Assembly: GCA_007125875.1 (NCBI GenBank)
Contig: SLCI01000227.1
Coordinates: 1 to 10,325 of the forward strand
DNA length: 10,325 nucleotides
Reading direction: 5' to 3'
Origin: Kiritimatiellia bacterium
GTDB lineage: Bacteria; Verrucomicrobiota; Kiritimatiellia; SLAD01
Shown here: positions 1 through 5,830 of the stretch, one piece after another
How the letters are laid out: each line of letters opens with the position of its first letter
Position numbering within the stretch: the stretch's first letter is position 1
Made by a program: the position numbers and the translations under genes
The notes under the pieces: model-generated
What the model was told of the DNA's origin: nothing
The model's input: the letters and a program-made list of their open reading frames with translations, nothing else
Database searches by the model: none

Positions 1-84
1 AATATCCAGCACAGATTGGTCTATCAAGTTCTTCAAGAGATTAAGACTGTGAAAGTGATACGCATGTGGACCCATTATGAATAG
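1..84 (+). CDS. RelE/ParE-superfamily toxin, C-terminal end (partial)
   Basis: The frame starting at base 1 is open to a TAG at 82-84 and gives 27 residues; the 5' part lies outside the window. The peptide contains QHRLVYQV, then EIKTVKVIRMW and a terminal THYE. The H-R-L-V-Y strand followed by a beta-hairpin and a short aromatic tail is the usual ending of YoeB/Txe- and RelE-like mRNA interferases (YoeB has EHRLVYAV and ends RYHY). Toxins of this family cleave mRNA at the ribosome and are neutralised by an antitoxin usually encoded just upstream, here beyond the left edge. Family assignment rests on 27 residues only, so the subfamily (YoeB-like or other RelE) is open. A paired antitoxin is expected, not seen. 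Confidence 0.72.
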   Translation, partial: NIQHRLVYQVLQEIKTVKVIRMWTHYE

Positions 85-116
85 GGGCGAACCAGTCAAT
101 GCAGGCTACAGTTGAT

Positions 117-135
117 TCGCGGGCGGGCGATTTTT
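117..135 (+). terminator. Weak hairpin plus T5 after the toxin gene
   Basis: TCGC (117-120) can pair with GCGA (127-130), and five T residues (131-135) follow directly. The stem is only 4 bp, so this is at best a weak intrinsic terminator. It lies 33 bp after the toxin stop codon. Confidence 0.22.
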
Positions 136-200
136 GAACAGGACTAAACACAGGGCCGCGTATCACGCGCCGCCTCATGCTTAACGTTCTGTCATAGAAG

Positions 201-755
201 ATGACTAAGGATATCATTGTCACGATCGTGGCATACCTGGTAACGGTGGTATCGTTTCTTGTGTGGATATTCATTCGCAAGCCGGAACACATCCCTCTCA
301 CCAAGGCGACCGCCTTTGCCATTTGCCTGCGATCTGTGCCTCTGTTTTTGGTGCTCTTCCTGGTCTGTCGTTCATTTAATATAACGGTGGTCTTTGGCCT
401 TGCGCTCCTTGCCGCCATCGGTTTCCTCACGCTCGGGGCGTTCGGCTACGGAGGTCTACCTGGTTTGGCACTTTTCTACGTTGTACAGCAGTGGATTCTC
501 GGGTGGCCAGACCGCGCTCTCCTTGTGAACGCGGTATCGCTAGAATCGAATCAGACGACAGGAGGGCCAGACCCGTTGATCGGTCACTCTGCTCGTACTA
601 CAACACCACTTCGACCTATGGGCAAAGTGGCGGTCAACGGGAAGGAACTAGACGCTTTATGTGAATTCGGATTCCTTGAGCAAGATCAAGAAGTAGAGAT
701 TGTCGGCAAGAGGGGCTATACATTAATTGTCACACCAAAAGATGGAGAGACATAA
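201..755 (+). CDS. Small membrane protein with C-terminal NfeD-like OB domain
   Basis: The product is 184 aa. Residues 5-25, 43-57, 61-82 and 86-101 are hydrophobic enough to be membrane segments. From about residue 125 to the end the pattern of the NfeD C-terminal domain is visible: LIGHSARTTTPLRPMGKV (126-143), a short strand with NGKELDA, then GFLEQDQEVEIVG and a final strand before the stop. In known NfeD proteins this five-stranded OB-like domain sits behind membrane helices, and the family often neighbours SPFH/stomatin proteins or carries an N-terminal ClpP-like protease domain. Here neither a protease domain nor a stomatin gene is present, so this is the short NfeD type. ATG 201 is the only available start because an in-frame TAG lies at 195-197; the ribosome site (AGAAG) is poor and abuts the ATG. 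The role is probably membrane organisation, which is inference. Confidence 0.82.
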   Translation: MTKDIIVTIVAYLVTVVSFLVWIFIRKPEHIPLTKATAFAICLRSVPLFLVLFLVCRSFNITVVFGLALLAAIGFLTLGAFGYGGLPGLALFYVVQQWILGWPDRALLVNAVSLESNQTTGGPDPLIGHSARTTTPLRPMGKVAVNGKELDALCEFGFLEQDQEVEIVGKRGYTLIVTPKDGET

Positions 756-764
756 TCAGAATAT

Positions 765-833
765 ATGAAGCCGCTAATTACAACCCCAACAGAGCAAGAG
801 ATTGCTCGAATCGTTTTCCTGTGCATCCGCTAG
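765..833 (+). other. 22-codon ORF, possible gene remnant
   Basis: ATG 765 to TAG 831-833 gives a short peptide beginning MKPLITTPTEQEIARI. This start loosely resembles the N-terminus of some small antitoxins (BrnA-like proteins often begin with a similar Pro-Thr-Glu-Glu segment), but the frame stops after 22 codons. There is no recognisable Shine-Dalgarno sequence. It may be a remnant or chance; nothing here supports expression. Confidence 0.15.
792..817 (+). terminator. Possible weak terminator after the NfeD-like gene
   Basis: GAGCAA (792-797) and TTGCTC (802-807) form a perfect 6-bp stem with a GAGA loop, followed six bases later by TTTT (814-817). It is 37 bp downstream of the stop codon. 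The gap between stem and T-run makes it a weak candidate. Confidence 0.3.
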
Positions 834-880
834 TGACTCGGCGCCGCGTCGTGGCACGAGCTGAGTCGTGACCACTAACC

Positions 881-939
881 ATAGCTTATACGCTATCGCA
901 GGGAATGCATCGAATAAAAGCAATAGCTTATAAGCTATT
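881..939. promoter_or_regulatory. Pair of related palindromes, operator-like
   Basis: Bases 922-939 are a perfect 18-bp palindrome, AATAGCTTATAAGCTATT. Bases 881-896 read ATAGCTTATACGCTAT, the same 16-bp core with one change (A to C). The two centres (888.5 and 930.5) are 42 bp apart, four turns of B-DNA, so a dimeric protein bound at each would sit on the same helix face. That is the arrangement expected of paired operators. No regulator gene is adjacent in the window and I cannot name the binding protein. The second palindrome lies about 200 bp before the amidase gene (start 1137). Confidence 0.45.
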
Positions 940-1136
940 ATATAAACCTATCGCCTAGCTCCTCTGCTGTCGCATGGTTCCTTTTCGTAGCCTAACCGCG
1001 ACGGGAAAAATCGCTACGCTGACTTGCAAATCCGTCGGTTATGAGGCCTAGTTTAGATCATTGCGATAACATCGGACATCATGTCAATCACTGGATCTGG
1101 TACGCTGTATGGTGAAAGAGAAATAAGGAGTTTTAG

Positions 1137-2180
1137 ATGAAGAATATTTGGATATGCGGGTTGTTTGTTGCTGTTTTCACTTTTGCTATAGAATCCCGAG
1201 CCTGCACGCGGGTTGTATATTTTGGGCCCGAACAAACGGTTCTTACGGGTAGAACCATGGACTTTGCTATAGATATTCCTGCCAATCTGTGGCTGTTTCC
1301 GCGGGGCATGGAGCGACACGGGCAGGTGGGGCCAAATTCTCTGCAGTGGGTATCGCGCTACGGCAGCATTGCCGCTAGTTCATGGGACATTGCAACGCCT
1401 GACGGAATGAATGAGAAAGGATTGGTCGCGAATATGTTATGGCTGGTCCAATCAGAATACCCGCCTTTCGATAAAGACGGAGATGCTACGGGGCTAACCA
1501 TTGCGGCCTGGGCGCAATATGTGCTCGACAATTTTGCGACGGTAAACGAAGCCGTTGAGTCATTACGCAAAGAGGAGTTCGTCGTTGTTACCGATTTTAT
1601 CCCCGGAACAGACAAGTTCACGACGGTGCATCTTTCGCTATCTGATGCGACCGGCGATAGTGCGATTCTTGAGTACGTAGAAGGCAGGTTGGTGATTCAC
1701 CATGATTCCGCTTACCAGGTGATGACCAATGATCCGCTATTCGAAGAGCAGCTGGCGATTTCAAGCTATTGGCGAAACATTCCGGGAACTGTCTTCTTGC
1801 CCGGAAGCAACCGGGCTTCCGATCGATTCGTGCGGGCTTCCTACTACATCAATGCGATCCCGCAAACCAGCGATCCCCTTCTTTCCGTAGCCAGTGTATT
1901 CAGTGTCGTCAGAAATGTATCGGTCCCGTATGGAATATCCACCGAAGGGCAGCCCCACATATCCAGCACACGTTGGCGAGTGGTCGCTGACCAGTCACGC
2001 TCGGTGTACTACTTCGAGAACGTGCTGACTCCCAATGTCCTCTGGGTGGACCTAAACCAGGTGAATTTTTCAGCGGGCGAACCGGTCAGGAAGCTTGTTC
2101 TGGACGCTGGCCAAGTGTACGCAGGCAATGCGCTTGAACACTTTATAGAGACAGAGCCGTTCGAATTCCAAGGGCTATAA
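1137..2180 (+). CDS. Secreted linear amide C-N hydrolase, choloylglycine hydrolase / penicillin V acylase family
   Basis: The product is 347 aa. Residues 1-22 form a Sec signal peptide (MKNIW, hydrophobic core, ending SRA); cleavage before Cys23 would expose the N-terminal nucleophile typical of Ntn-hydrolases. Counting Cys23 as 1, Arg39 falls at 17 and Asp42 at 20, exactly the spacing of the catalytic residues in bile salt hydrolases and penicillin V acylases. Further expected residues are Asn99 in NEKGLVANM, Asn198 in VMTNDP, and an Arg in DRFVRASY (about 230). The family hydrolyses amide bonds such as conjugated bile salts, penicillin V, or in some Gram-negative members N-acyl homoserine lactones; the substrate cannot be told from the sequence. 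Location should be periplasm or outside. The start is secure: TAAGGAG (1124-1130) lies 6 bases before ATG. It stands alone and converges with the alkaline phosphatase gene. Confidence 0.93.
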   Translation: MKNIWICGLFVAVFTFAIESRACTRVVYFGPEQTVLTGRTMDFAIDIPANLWLFPRGMERHGQVGPNSLQWVSRYGSIAASSWDIATPDGMNEKGLVANMLWLVQSEYPPFDKDGDATGLTIAAWAQYVLDNFATVNEAVESLRKEEFVVVTDFIPGTDKFTTVHLSLSDATGDSAILEYVEGRLVIHHDSAYQVMTNDPLFEEQLAISSYWRNIPGTVFLPGSNRASDRFVRASYYINAIPQTSDPLLSVASVFSVVRNVSVPYGISTEGQPHISSTRWRVVADQSRSVYYFENVLTPNVLWVDLNQVNFSAGEPVRKLVLDAGQVYAGNALEHFIETEPFEFQGL

Positions 2181-2228
2181 TTCCGCGACAAGGCCCTACC
2201 GCAGATGTCGCTTACGTGTCACTGCTAA

Positions 2229-2278
2229 TCCAGCGATCGGCTGGAGGCGTAAAGCACATTTCATATTCGCTCCTCCAG
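2229..2278 (+). other. Two mutually exclusive hairpins downstream of the amidase gene
   Basis: TCCAGC (2229-2234) pairs perfectly with GCTGGA (2240-2245) around a GATCG loop. CTGGAGG (2241-2247) can instead pair with CCTCCAG (2272-2278). Both use bases 2241-2245, so only one can form at a time. The position, 49 bp after the amidase stop and between convergent genes, fits 3'-end processing or termination, but no T-run follows. Confidence 0.35.
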
Positions 2279-2391
2279 TAGACGCTAAGCAGAACCATTT
2301 ACTGCAGGAGCATTTCGGAGGGGCGAAGTCCGTTGCATCCTCGGAGCATGGACCGAAACGTATTGGAAGCGGGCATTAGTATGAAGCGCGC

Positions 2392-2416
2392 AATACGTGG
2401 GTTACGCCCACGTGTT
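2392..2416 (-). terminator. Hairpin spanning the alkaline phosphatase stop codon
   Basis: On the plus strand, AATACGTGGG (2392-2401) pairs with CCCACGTGTT (2407-2416), ten pairs including one G-T wobble, with a 5-base loop. Read on the minus strand, the last phosphatase codons form the left arm and the TAA stop (2404-2402) sits in the loop. No good T-run follows (ATTGC), so it may protect the mRNA 3' end more than terminate. Confidence 0.4.
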
Positions 2417-3805
2417 AACCATCAGCTGATGCAGGTCGGTATTCTTCATGAAGGCTCGGATACCTTCACTGCCGGGCCCAAATGCGGCCAACTCGGCGTG
2501 ATCGGAAGTGTGTCTGCCCCCTGCCCAACCAACATCTGTTTCGTTGGCGATAATTTGCCCCAGCAAGGCATTCGCATTCGACGACCGATAATAGGGCGCT
2601 TCGTACTCTCCTCGCAGCGCGGATAGGAGCAGCTTGACGCGATTACGGCTGACGCCGACTTTGGTGACATCTCCGATGGCCTCCCAAATGGCACCCAATG
2701 AAGATTCTGCATTGATGCGATTAAAAATAGCTTCATGGGTGCCGCGAAACTTGCTGAGTGTTTCAAACCGATAGCGCCCACCCTGCCAACCGGAGTTCAA
2801 GCCGGGGTTGGCATTGCCATGGTCCGTTGTCACGATCACCAGGGTGTCACCGTCAGCCTCGGCGAATTCCACCGCGGCGCCAATGGCATCGTCAAACGCC
2901 AACTGATCAAATACTAAGCCGCCGATATCATTGTTATGCGCCGCATGATCCACTCGCGCTCCTTCGATCTGCACGATGAAGCCGTTAGGATTTCGATTGA
3001 GCACCTGCAGGGCTGAGCGCGTCATGTCAGCAAGACTCGGCACGTGCTTTGCGAGGTCGTCATTGTTGATGCGATCGAGTTCATAAGGAAGCAGACTGTC
3101 GGCAAACAGTCCGAGCAGCTTGTCGGTATCCTTATCGATGGCTGCGGCGAGTTCTGCTGCATCCATGGCGAGCGTGTATCCGGCCTCACGACATTCATCG
3201 ATCAAATCGCGCTCATCATCCCGCCGAGTGGCCTTAAAGTGGTTCTGCCCCCCGCCCAATAACACGTCAACCTCTCGCTCAATGTATTGCACCGCGATGT
3301 CATCTTCCTGCCAACGATTTCGGATATTGGCAGCAAATCCGGCTGGTGTCGCATGCGTGACTGTCGCCGTAGTTACCAGTCCCGTCGCCTTGCCGTGTTG
3401 TTTTGCTGTCACCAGAATAGGCTCATAGGCTTCTCCGTTCGGGCCCATATTGACGGTGTCGTTATTGACACGGCGGCCACAGCCCCAAGCTGATGAGGCC
3501 GCAGCGGAATCGGTAACGATGTTGTTTCGCGAGGCCGTATCCATCAGCCCGCGCGAAACCTTGCCTTCCTCGTACAAACGGATCCAATGGGAAGGCCGTC
3601 CATCACGCCAGCGCAGATACTGATCCGCAATGCTCAATGTGCCGGAGCTCATACCGTCGGAAACCAGGAAAATGATATTACGGGGCTTGGCCGAAGCTCG
3701 CGCTGTCGCAACCTCGCCGGCAGCGGCATTCGCTAACGGCCAACCACCACCCGCAGCTAACGCCGTTGCAGCCCCCCCAGCTTTCAGGAATGTACGTCTA
3801 TTCAT
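2402..3805 (-). CDS. phoA: Tat-exported alkaline phosphatase (PhoA family)
   Basis: Starting at ATG 3805 the product is 467 aa, a normal length. The N-terminus MNRRTFLKAGGAATALAAGG is a twin-arginine (Tat) signal, probably cut near residue 27. Active-site elements occur in order: Asp50 in LVSDGM (metal); Asp99-Ser100 in TDSAA, with Ser100 the phosphorylated nucleophile; His151 and Thr153 in THATP; Glu281, Asp286 and His290 in QIEGARVDHAAH; Asp328-His329 in TTDHG; His432 in GRHTSDH. The enzyme releases phosphate from monoesters in the periplasm. Compared with E. coli PhoA, His replaces both Asp153 and Lys328, the pattern of many non-enteric and animal enzymes. Tat rather than Sec export suggests cofactor loading or folding before export. 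GTG 3814 is an in-frame alternative start, but GGGTGG five bases before ATG 3805 favours the ATG. No convincing Pho box was found. Confidence 0.93.
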   Translation of the reverse strand: MNRRTFLKAGGAATALAAGGGWPLANAAAGEVATARASAKPRNIIFLVSDGMSSGTLSIADQYLRWRDGRPSHWIRLYEEGKVSRGLMDTASRNNIVTDSAAASSAWGCGRRVNNDTVNMGPNGEAYEPILVTAKQHGKATGLVTTATVTHATPAGFAANIRNRWQEDDIAVQYIEREVDVLLGGGQNHFKATRRDDERDLIDECREAGYTLAMDAAELAAAIDKDTDKLLGLFADSLLPYELDRINNDDLAKHVPSLADMTRSALQVLNRNPNGFIVQIEGARVDHAAHNNDIGGLVFDQLAFDDAIGAAVEFAEADGDTLVIVTTDHGNANPGLNSGWQGGRYRFETLSKFRGTHEAIFNRINAESSLGAIWEAIGDVTKVGVSRNRVKLLLSALRGEYEAPYYRSSNANALLGQIIANETDVGWAGGRHTSDHAELAAFGPGSEGIRAFMKNTDLHQLMVNTWA

Positions 3806-3826
3806 CTGAACCACCCATCAATAGGA

Positions 3827-3848
3827 CCGCTGCCATTGGCGACAGCGG
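3827..3848 (-). promoter_or_regulatory. Inverted repeat in the alkaline phosphatase leader
   Basis: CCGCTG (3827-3832) and CAGCGG (3843-3848) are perfect 6-bp arms around a 10-base centre that itself contains CCATTGG. It lies 21 bp upstream of the phosphatase ATG on the minus strand, where it could act as a leader hairpin or an operator. The remaining part of the divergent spacer (3849-4069) shows no promoter I would stand behind. Confidence 0.3.
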
Positions 3849-4069
3849 ATCAGGACAACTATTTGATCATAGTCTTTGCATTGAACGTGTAATCATACAA
3901 TCGGCACATTGAAACACAAACAGAAAGCCATTCGCATTCCCAGCCTACTGCGCGATTAACTTGGACTTTGCCTGCCTAATTGTTAATCCTTGGCTCTCTT
4001 TCGCGGCCTGCTCGTAGGTGGCGATTTGGCCCGTTAATGATGTTCAGCCCGAAAATTCCAAGGAACAAT

Positions 4070-4510
4070 ATGAAAAATCTGCTGCTCTACATTTTACTGA
4101 CTGCCGTGATAACCACCACGCTAACGGCTCCTGCTATTGCGTCCGATGCGACTACCCGAGACGGTGTTTTCATTCACGTGAGTAGCGGGCCGGAAGCGCC
4201 ACATCGCTTACTGATGGCCCTGAATATGGCCAATATGATGGCGGGGGATCACGATGTGTTGGTCTATTTTGATATCGATGCTGTTCACGCGGTGCTAAAG
4301 GATGCTGCCGAAGTCACGTATGCACATTTTCCGAGTCTGCACACGCAGCTGCAGGCACTTAAAGCTAAAGGCGTTACGCTAATGGCTTGTCCGGGCTGCC
4401 TCAAAGCGGCAGGAAAAGCGGCGGATGATCTTGCTGACGGCATTCAGCTTGCGGATAGAAGTCAGTTCTTCTCTTTTACTGAAGGACGAATTCTGTCGCT
4501 CGACTACTAA
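4070..4510 (+). CDS. Periplasmic DsrE-like protein with CPGC motif
   Basis: Starting at ATG 4070 the product is 146 aa. AAGGAA (4060-4065) four bases upstream supports this start over the longer frame from 3980, and residues 1-24 then form a clean Sec signal peptide ending AIA. The mature part shows the DsrE/TusD-like alpha/beta layout: strand GVFIHVSSG (32-40), a helix with HRLLMALNMANMM, strand HDVLVYFDIDAV (61-72), a helix, then GVTLMACPGC (101-110) and a final helix. DsrE-family proteins bind or relay sulfur on a conserved cysteine after the third strand; Cys107 is at that place and Cys110 makes a CXXC pair. The periplasmic address and the CXXC suggest a thiol/redox or sulfane-sulfur role, which is inference. 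The lipoprotein gene follows 98 bp later and may be co-transcribed. Confidence 0.78.
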   Translation: MKNLLLYILLTAVITTTLTAPAIASDATTRDGVFIHVSSGPEAPHRLLMALNMANMMAGDHDVLVYFDIDAVHAVLKDAAEVTYAHFPSLHTQLQALKAKGVTLMACPGCLKAAGKAADDLADGIQLADRSQFFSFTEGRILSLDY

Positions 4511-4608
4511 GTCTGGCAACTAAACGACATAGAATCTCCGCTGGCCGAGCGATGTGGCAGTGTTTGAAAGGCAAAGGTATCATGACGATTCAACAGGTAG
4601 TGACGCGC

Positions 4609-5442
4609 ATGAAAGATAAACTCAGCATCGTACTTGTTCTGGCCGCCCTCCTTTCCGGCTGTACACCGAATGACTTCATTCGACGCAGCATGGACCGGAT
4701 GGCACCGACTGAAGATGTGGAGCTTGCTCACAAGAGCTTTTCAGCCATTCGATCAGGCGATTTTGCGACCATGATCGAGCTCTTAGATCCGCAATTCATC
4801 ACAGAGGAGACGGAATCCGACCTAATGGAGATGGCTGCTCTCTTCGATCAAGGAGAGCTGCTGTCGACAGAATTGGTCGGTTGTAATGTCCATTCATCCA
4901 GAGACGGAAGGCGATCGCACCTGAGCTATCAGTACGAATTTGCGGATGGGTGGGTACTGGCGAGCATTATGATTGATACGGATGGTGACGAACGCAGCGT
5001 GTTCGGAATCAATGTGCATCCACTTCCTGCGGCACTAGGAGAAATCAATGCATTCACGCTCGAGAATAGAGGAGCGCGACACTACATCATGCTGGCGCTT
5101 GCCGTGGCGATTCCGATATTCATCTTTTGGACCGTGTATCTATGCGCCCGCTCAAAGATCGAAAAGAAGGCGCTCTGGATTTTCTTTATTTTGCTTGGCA
5201 TTATGCGCATTCAGCTCAACTGGACCACGGGCCAGATGGGTTTCCAACCGATTGGATTCCAAATTCCAGGTGCAGGAATCTCGAAGATGGGACTTTATGC
5301 CCCTTGGATCCTGACCGTATCGGTTCCGCTGGGAGCAATCTGGTTTCAGCTCAAGCGATTTAAATTATTATCAGCAGATGCGCACCCGCACAGCGAGCAA
5401 TCACCGCCGAACACCCCGCCCTCGAGGCCACCCGACGCGTGA
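4609..5442 (+). CDS. Putative lipoprotein with three C-terminal membrane segments
   Basis: From ATG 4609 the product is 277 aa. MKDK, a hydrophobic stretch and LLSGC give a textbook lipobox with Cys18 as the lipidated residue; AGGTAG lies 8 bases upstream. ATG 4582, with AAAGGT three bases before it, is an alternative adding nine residues. Residues about 35-150 (AHKSFSAIRSGDFATMIELLDP and following strands) look like an NTF2-like or Sec-exported small alpha+beta domain, as in many proteins of unknown function. Three hydrophobic segments follow at about 160-180, 188-203 and 231-247, then a proline-rich tail of some 25 residues. Lipidated N-terminus plus polytopic C-terminus would place the domain on the periplasmic face of the inner membrane. 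I do not recognise the family. The upstream DsrE-like gene may be in the same operon. Confidence 0.72.
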   Translation: MKDKLSIVLVLAALLSGCTPNDFIRRSMDRMAPTEDVELAHKSFSAIRSGDFATMIELLDPQFITEETESDLMEMAALFDQGELLSTELVGCNVHSSRDGRRSHLSYQYEFADGWVLASIMIDTDGDERSVFGINVHPLPAALGEINAFTLENRGARHYIMLALAVAIPIFIFWTVYLCARSKIEKKALWIFFILLGIMRIQLNWTTGQMGFQPIGFQIPGAGISKMGLYAPWILTVSVPLGAIWFQLKRFKLLSADAHPHSEQSPPNTPPSRPPDA

Positions 5443-5654
5443 GGAAAGACAAGCCGGTGCGCCTTTACTGATTGTCGGCCACACGATTCGGCATACCGGC
5501 AGAGGCCTGAGCTTATCGGCTTGCGCGGGCTGACTGAAATCGCATCAAAGCAAAACCAACAGCGGCTGGCGAAACGCAAACGACTATTGCACTACCGATC
5601 GAGTTTGACAAACGGCGATCCACAAATAAATCAACTGGTCCGTTAAACGGTGGA

Positions 5655-5699
5655 CCTGCCGACCGGAAAAGGAATCCACGTCCTAACCCGGCCGGCAGG
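5655..5699 (+). other. GC-rich imperfect hairpin
   Basis: CCTGCCGACCGG (5655-5666) and CCGGCCGGCAGG (5688-5699) pair over 12 positions with a single A-C mismatch, around a 21-base loop. No T-run follows, so it is not a typical terminator. It is upstream of the promoter candidate for the next gene; it could end the lipoprotein transcript or be a protein-binding site. Confidence 0.4.
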
Positions 5700-5760
5700 A
5701 CTCGGCTCCCGGTTTATTGGAATAGCGCTCAGTGCCCAGCCATCGATGCGTCAAGAAGAC

Positions 5761-5790
5761 TTGGATTTAATGCTGTATTTGGGATAGACT
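5761..5790 (+). promoter_or_regulatory. Weak sigma-70-like promoter candidate
   Basis: TTGGAT (5761-5766) and TAGACT (5785-5790) are separated by 18 bp and lie about 40 bp before ATG 5831. The -35 matches the consensus at three positions and the -10 at four, including the key T-A and last T. Position is good, match is modest. Confidence 0.28.
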
Positions 5791-5830
5791 TCGCCTGAGT
5801 GTTGTGCGTGATGGAACTTACGAGGTGGTT

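Larger units (their letters stand above)
756..1136. other. Gene-poor stretch with hairpins and spaced palindromes
   Basis: No convincing gene is present in these 381 bases. They contain a 22-codon ORF (765-833) without a ribosome site, a small hairpin (792-807), an imperfect stem (835-841 with 861-867), two related palindromes (881-896, 922-939), and a 25-codon ORF (974-1051) that also lacks a ribosome site. The last 15 bases hold the strong ribosome site of the downstream amidase gene. I saw no clear -35/-10 pair for that gene. Confidence 0.6.
5443..5830 (+). other. 388-bp intergenic region
   Basis: No gene is supported here; plus-strand frames are short and the longer minus-strand frame (5346-5579) overlaps the lipoprotein gene and looks like a shadow. 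The region holds a GC-rich imperfect hairpin (5655-5699) and a weak promoter candidate (5761-5790). Both precede the large membrane protein gene, so this is probably its leader. Confidence 0.55.

Noticed and set aside
1..158. Several short matches to the 3' end of the amidase gene (near 1959, 2012, 2046, 2075, 2121, 2135, 2151) in the same order, suggesting a decayed paralogue.
   Set aside because: The matches are short, spacing varies, and the first 84 bases read as a coherent RelE/YoeB-like C-terminus in a different frame. That explains the segment better; the matches are probably chance.
41..430. 129-codon minus-strand frame.
   Set aside because: It runs antisense through the NfeD-like gene and the toxin tail, has a basic low-complexity composition, and no recognisable domain.
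974..1051. 25-codon plus-strand ORF.
   Set aside because: There is no ribosome site and no recognisable similarity; it is expected by chance.
3980..4069. N-terminal extension of the DsrE-like protein.
   Set aside because: It would bury the signal peptide 30 residues inside the protein and lacks a ribosome site; ATG 4070 has AAGGAA at good spacing.
3849..4069. Promoter pairs such as TTGCAT/TACAAT (3876-3901) and TTGGAC/TAATCC (3961-3989).
   Set aside because: The first has a 14-bp spacer, too short; the second matches consensus poorly at both hexamers.
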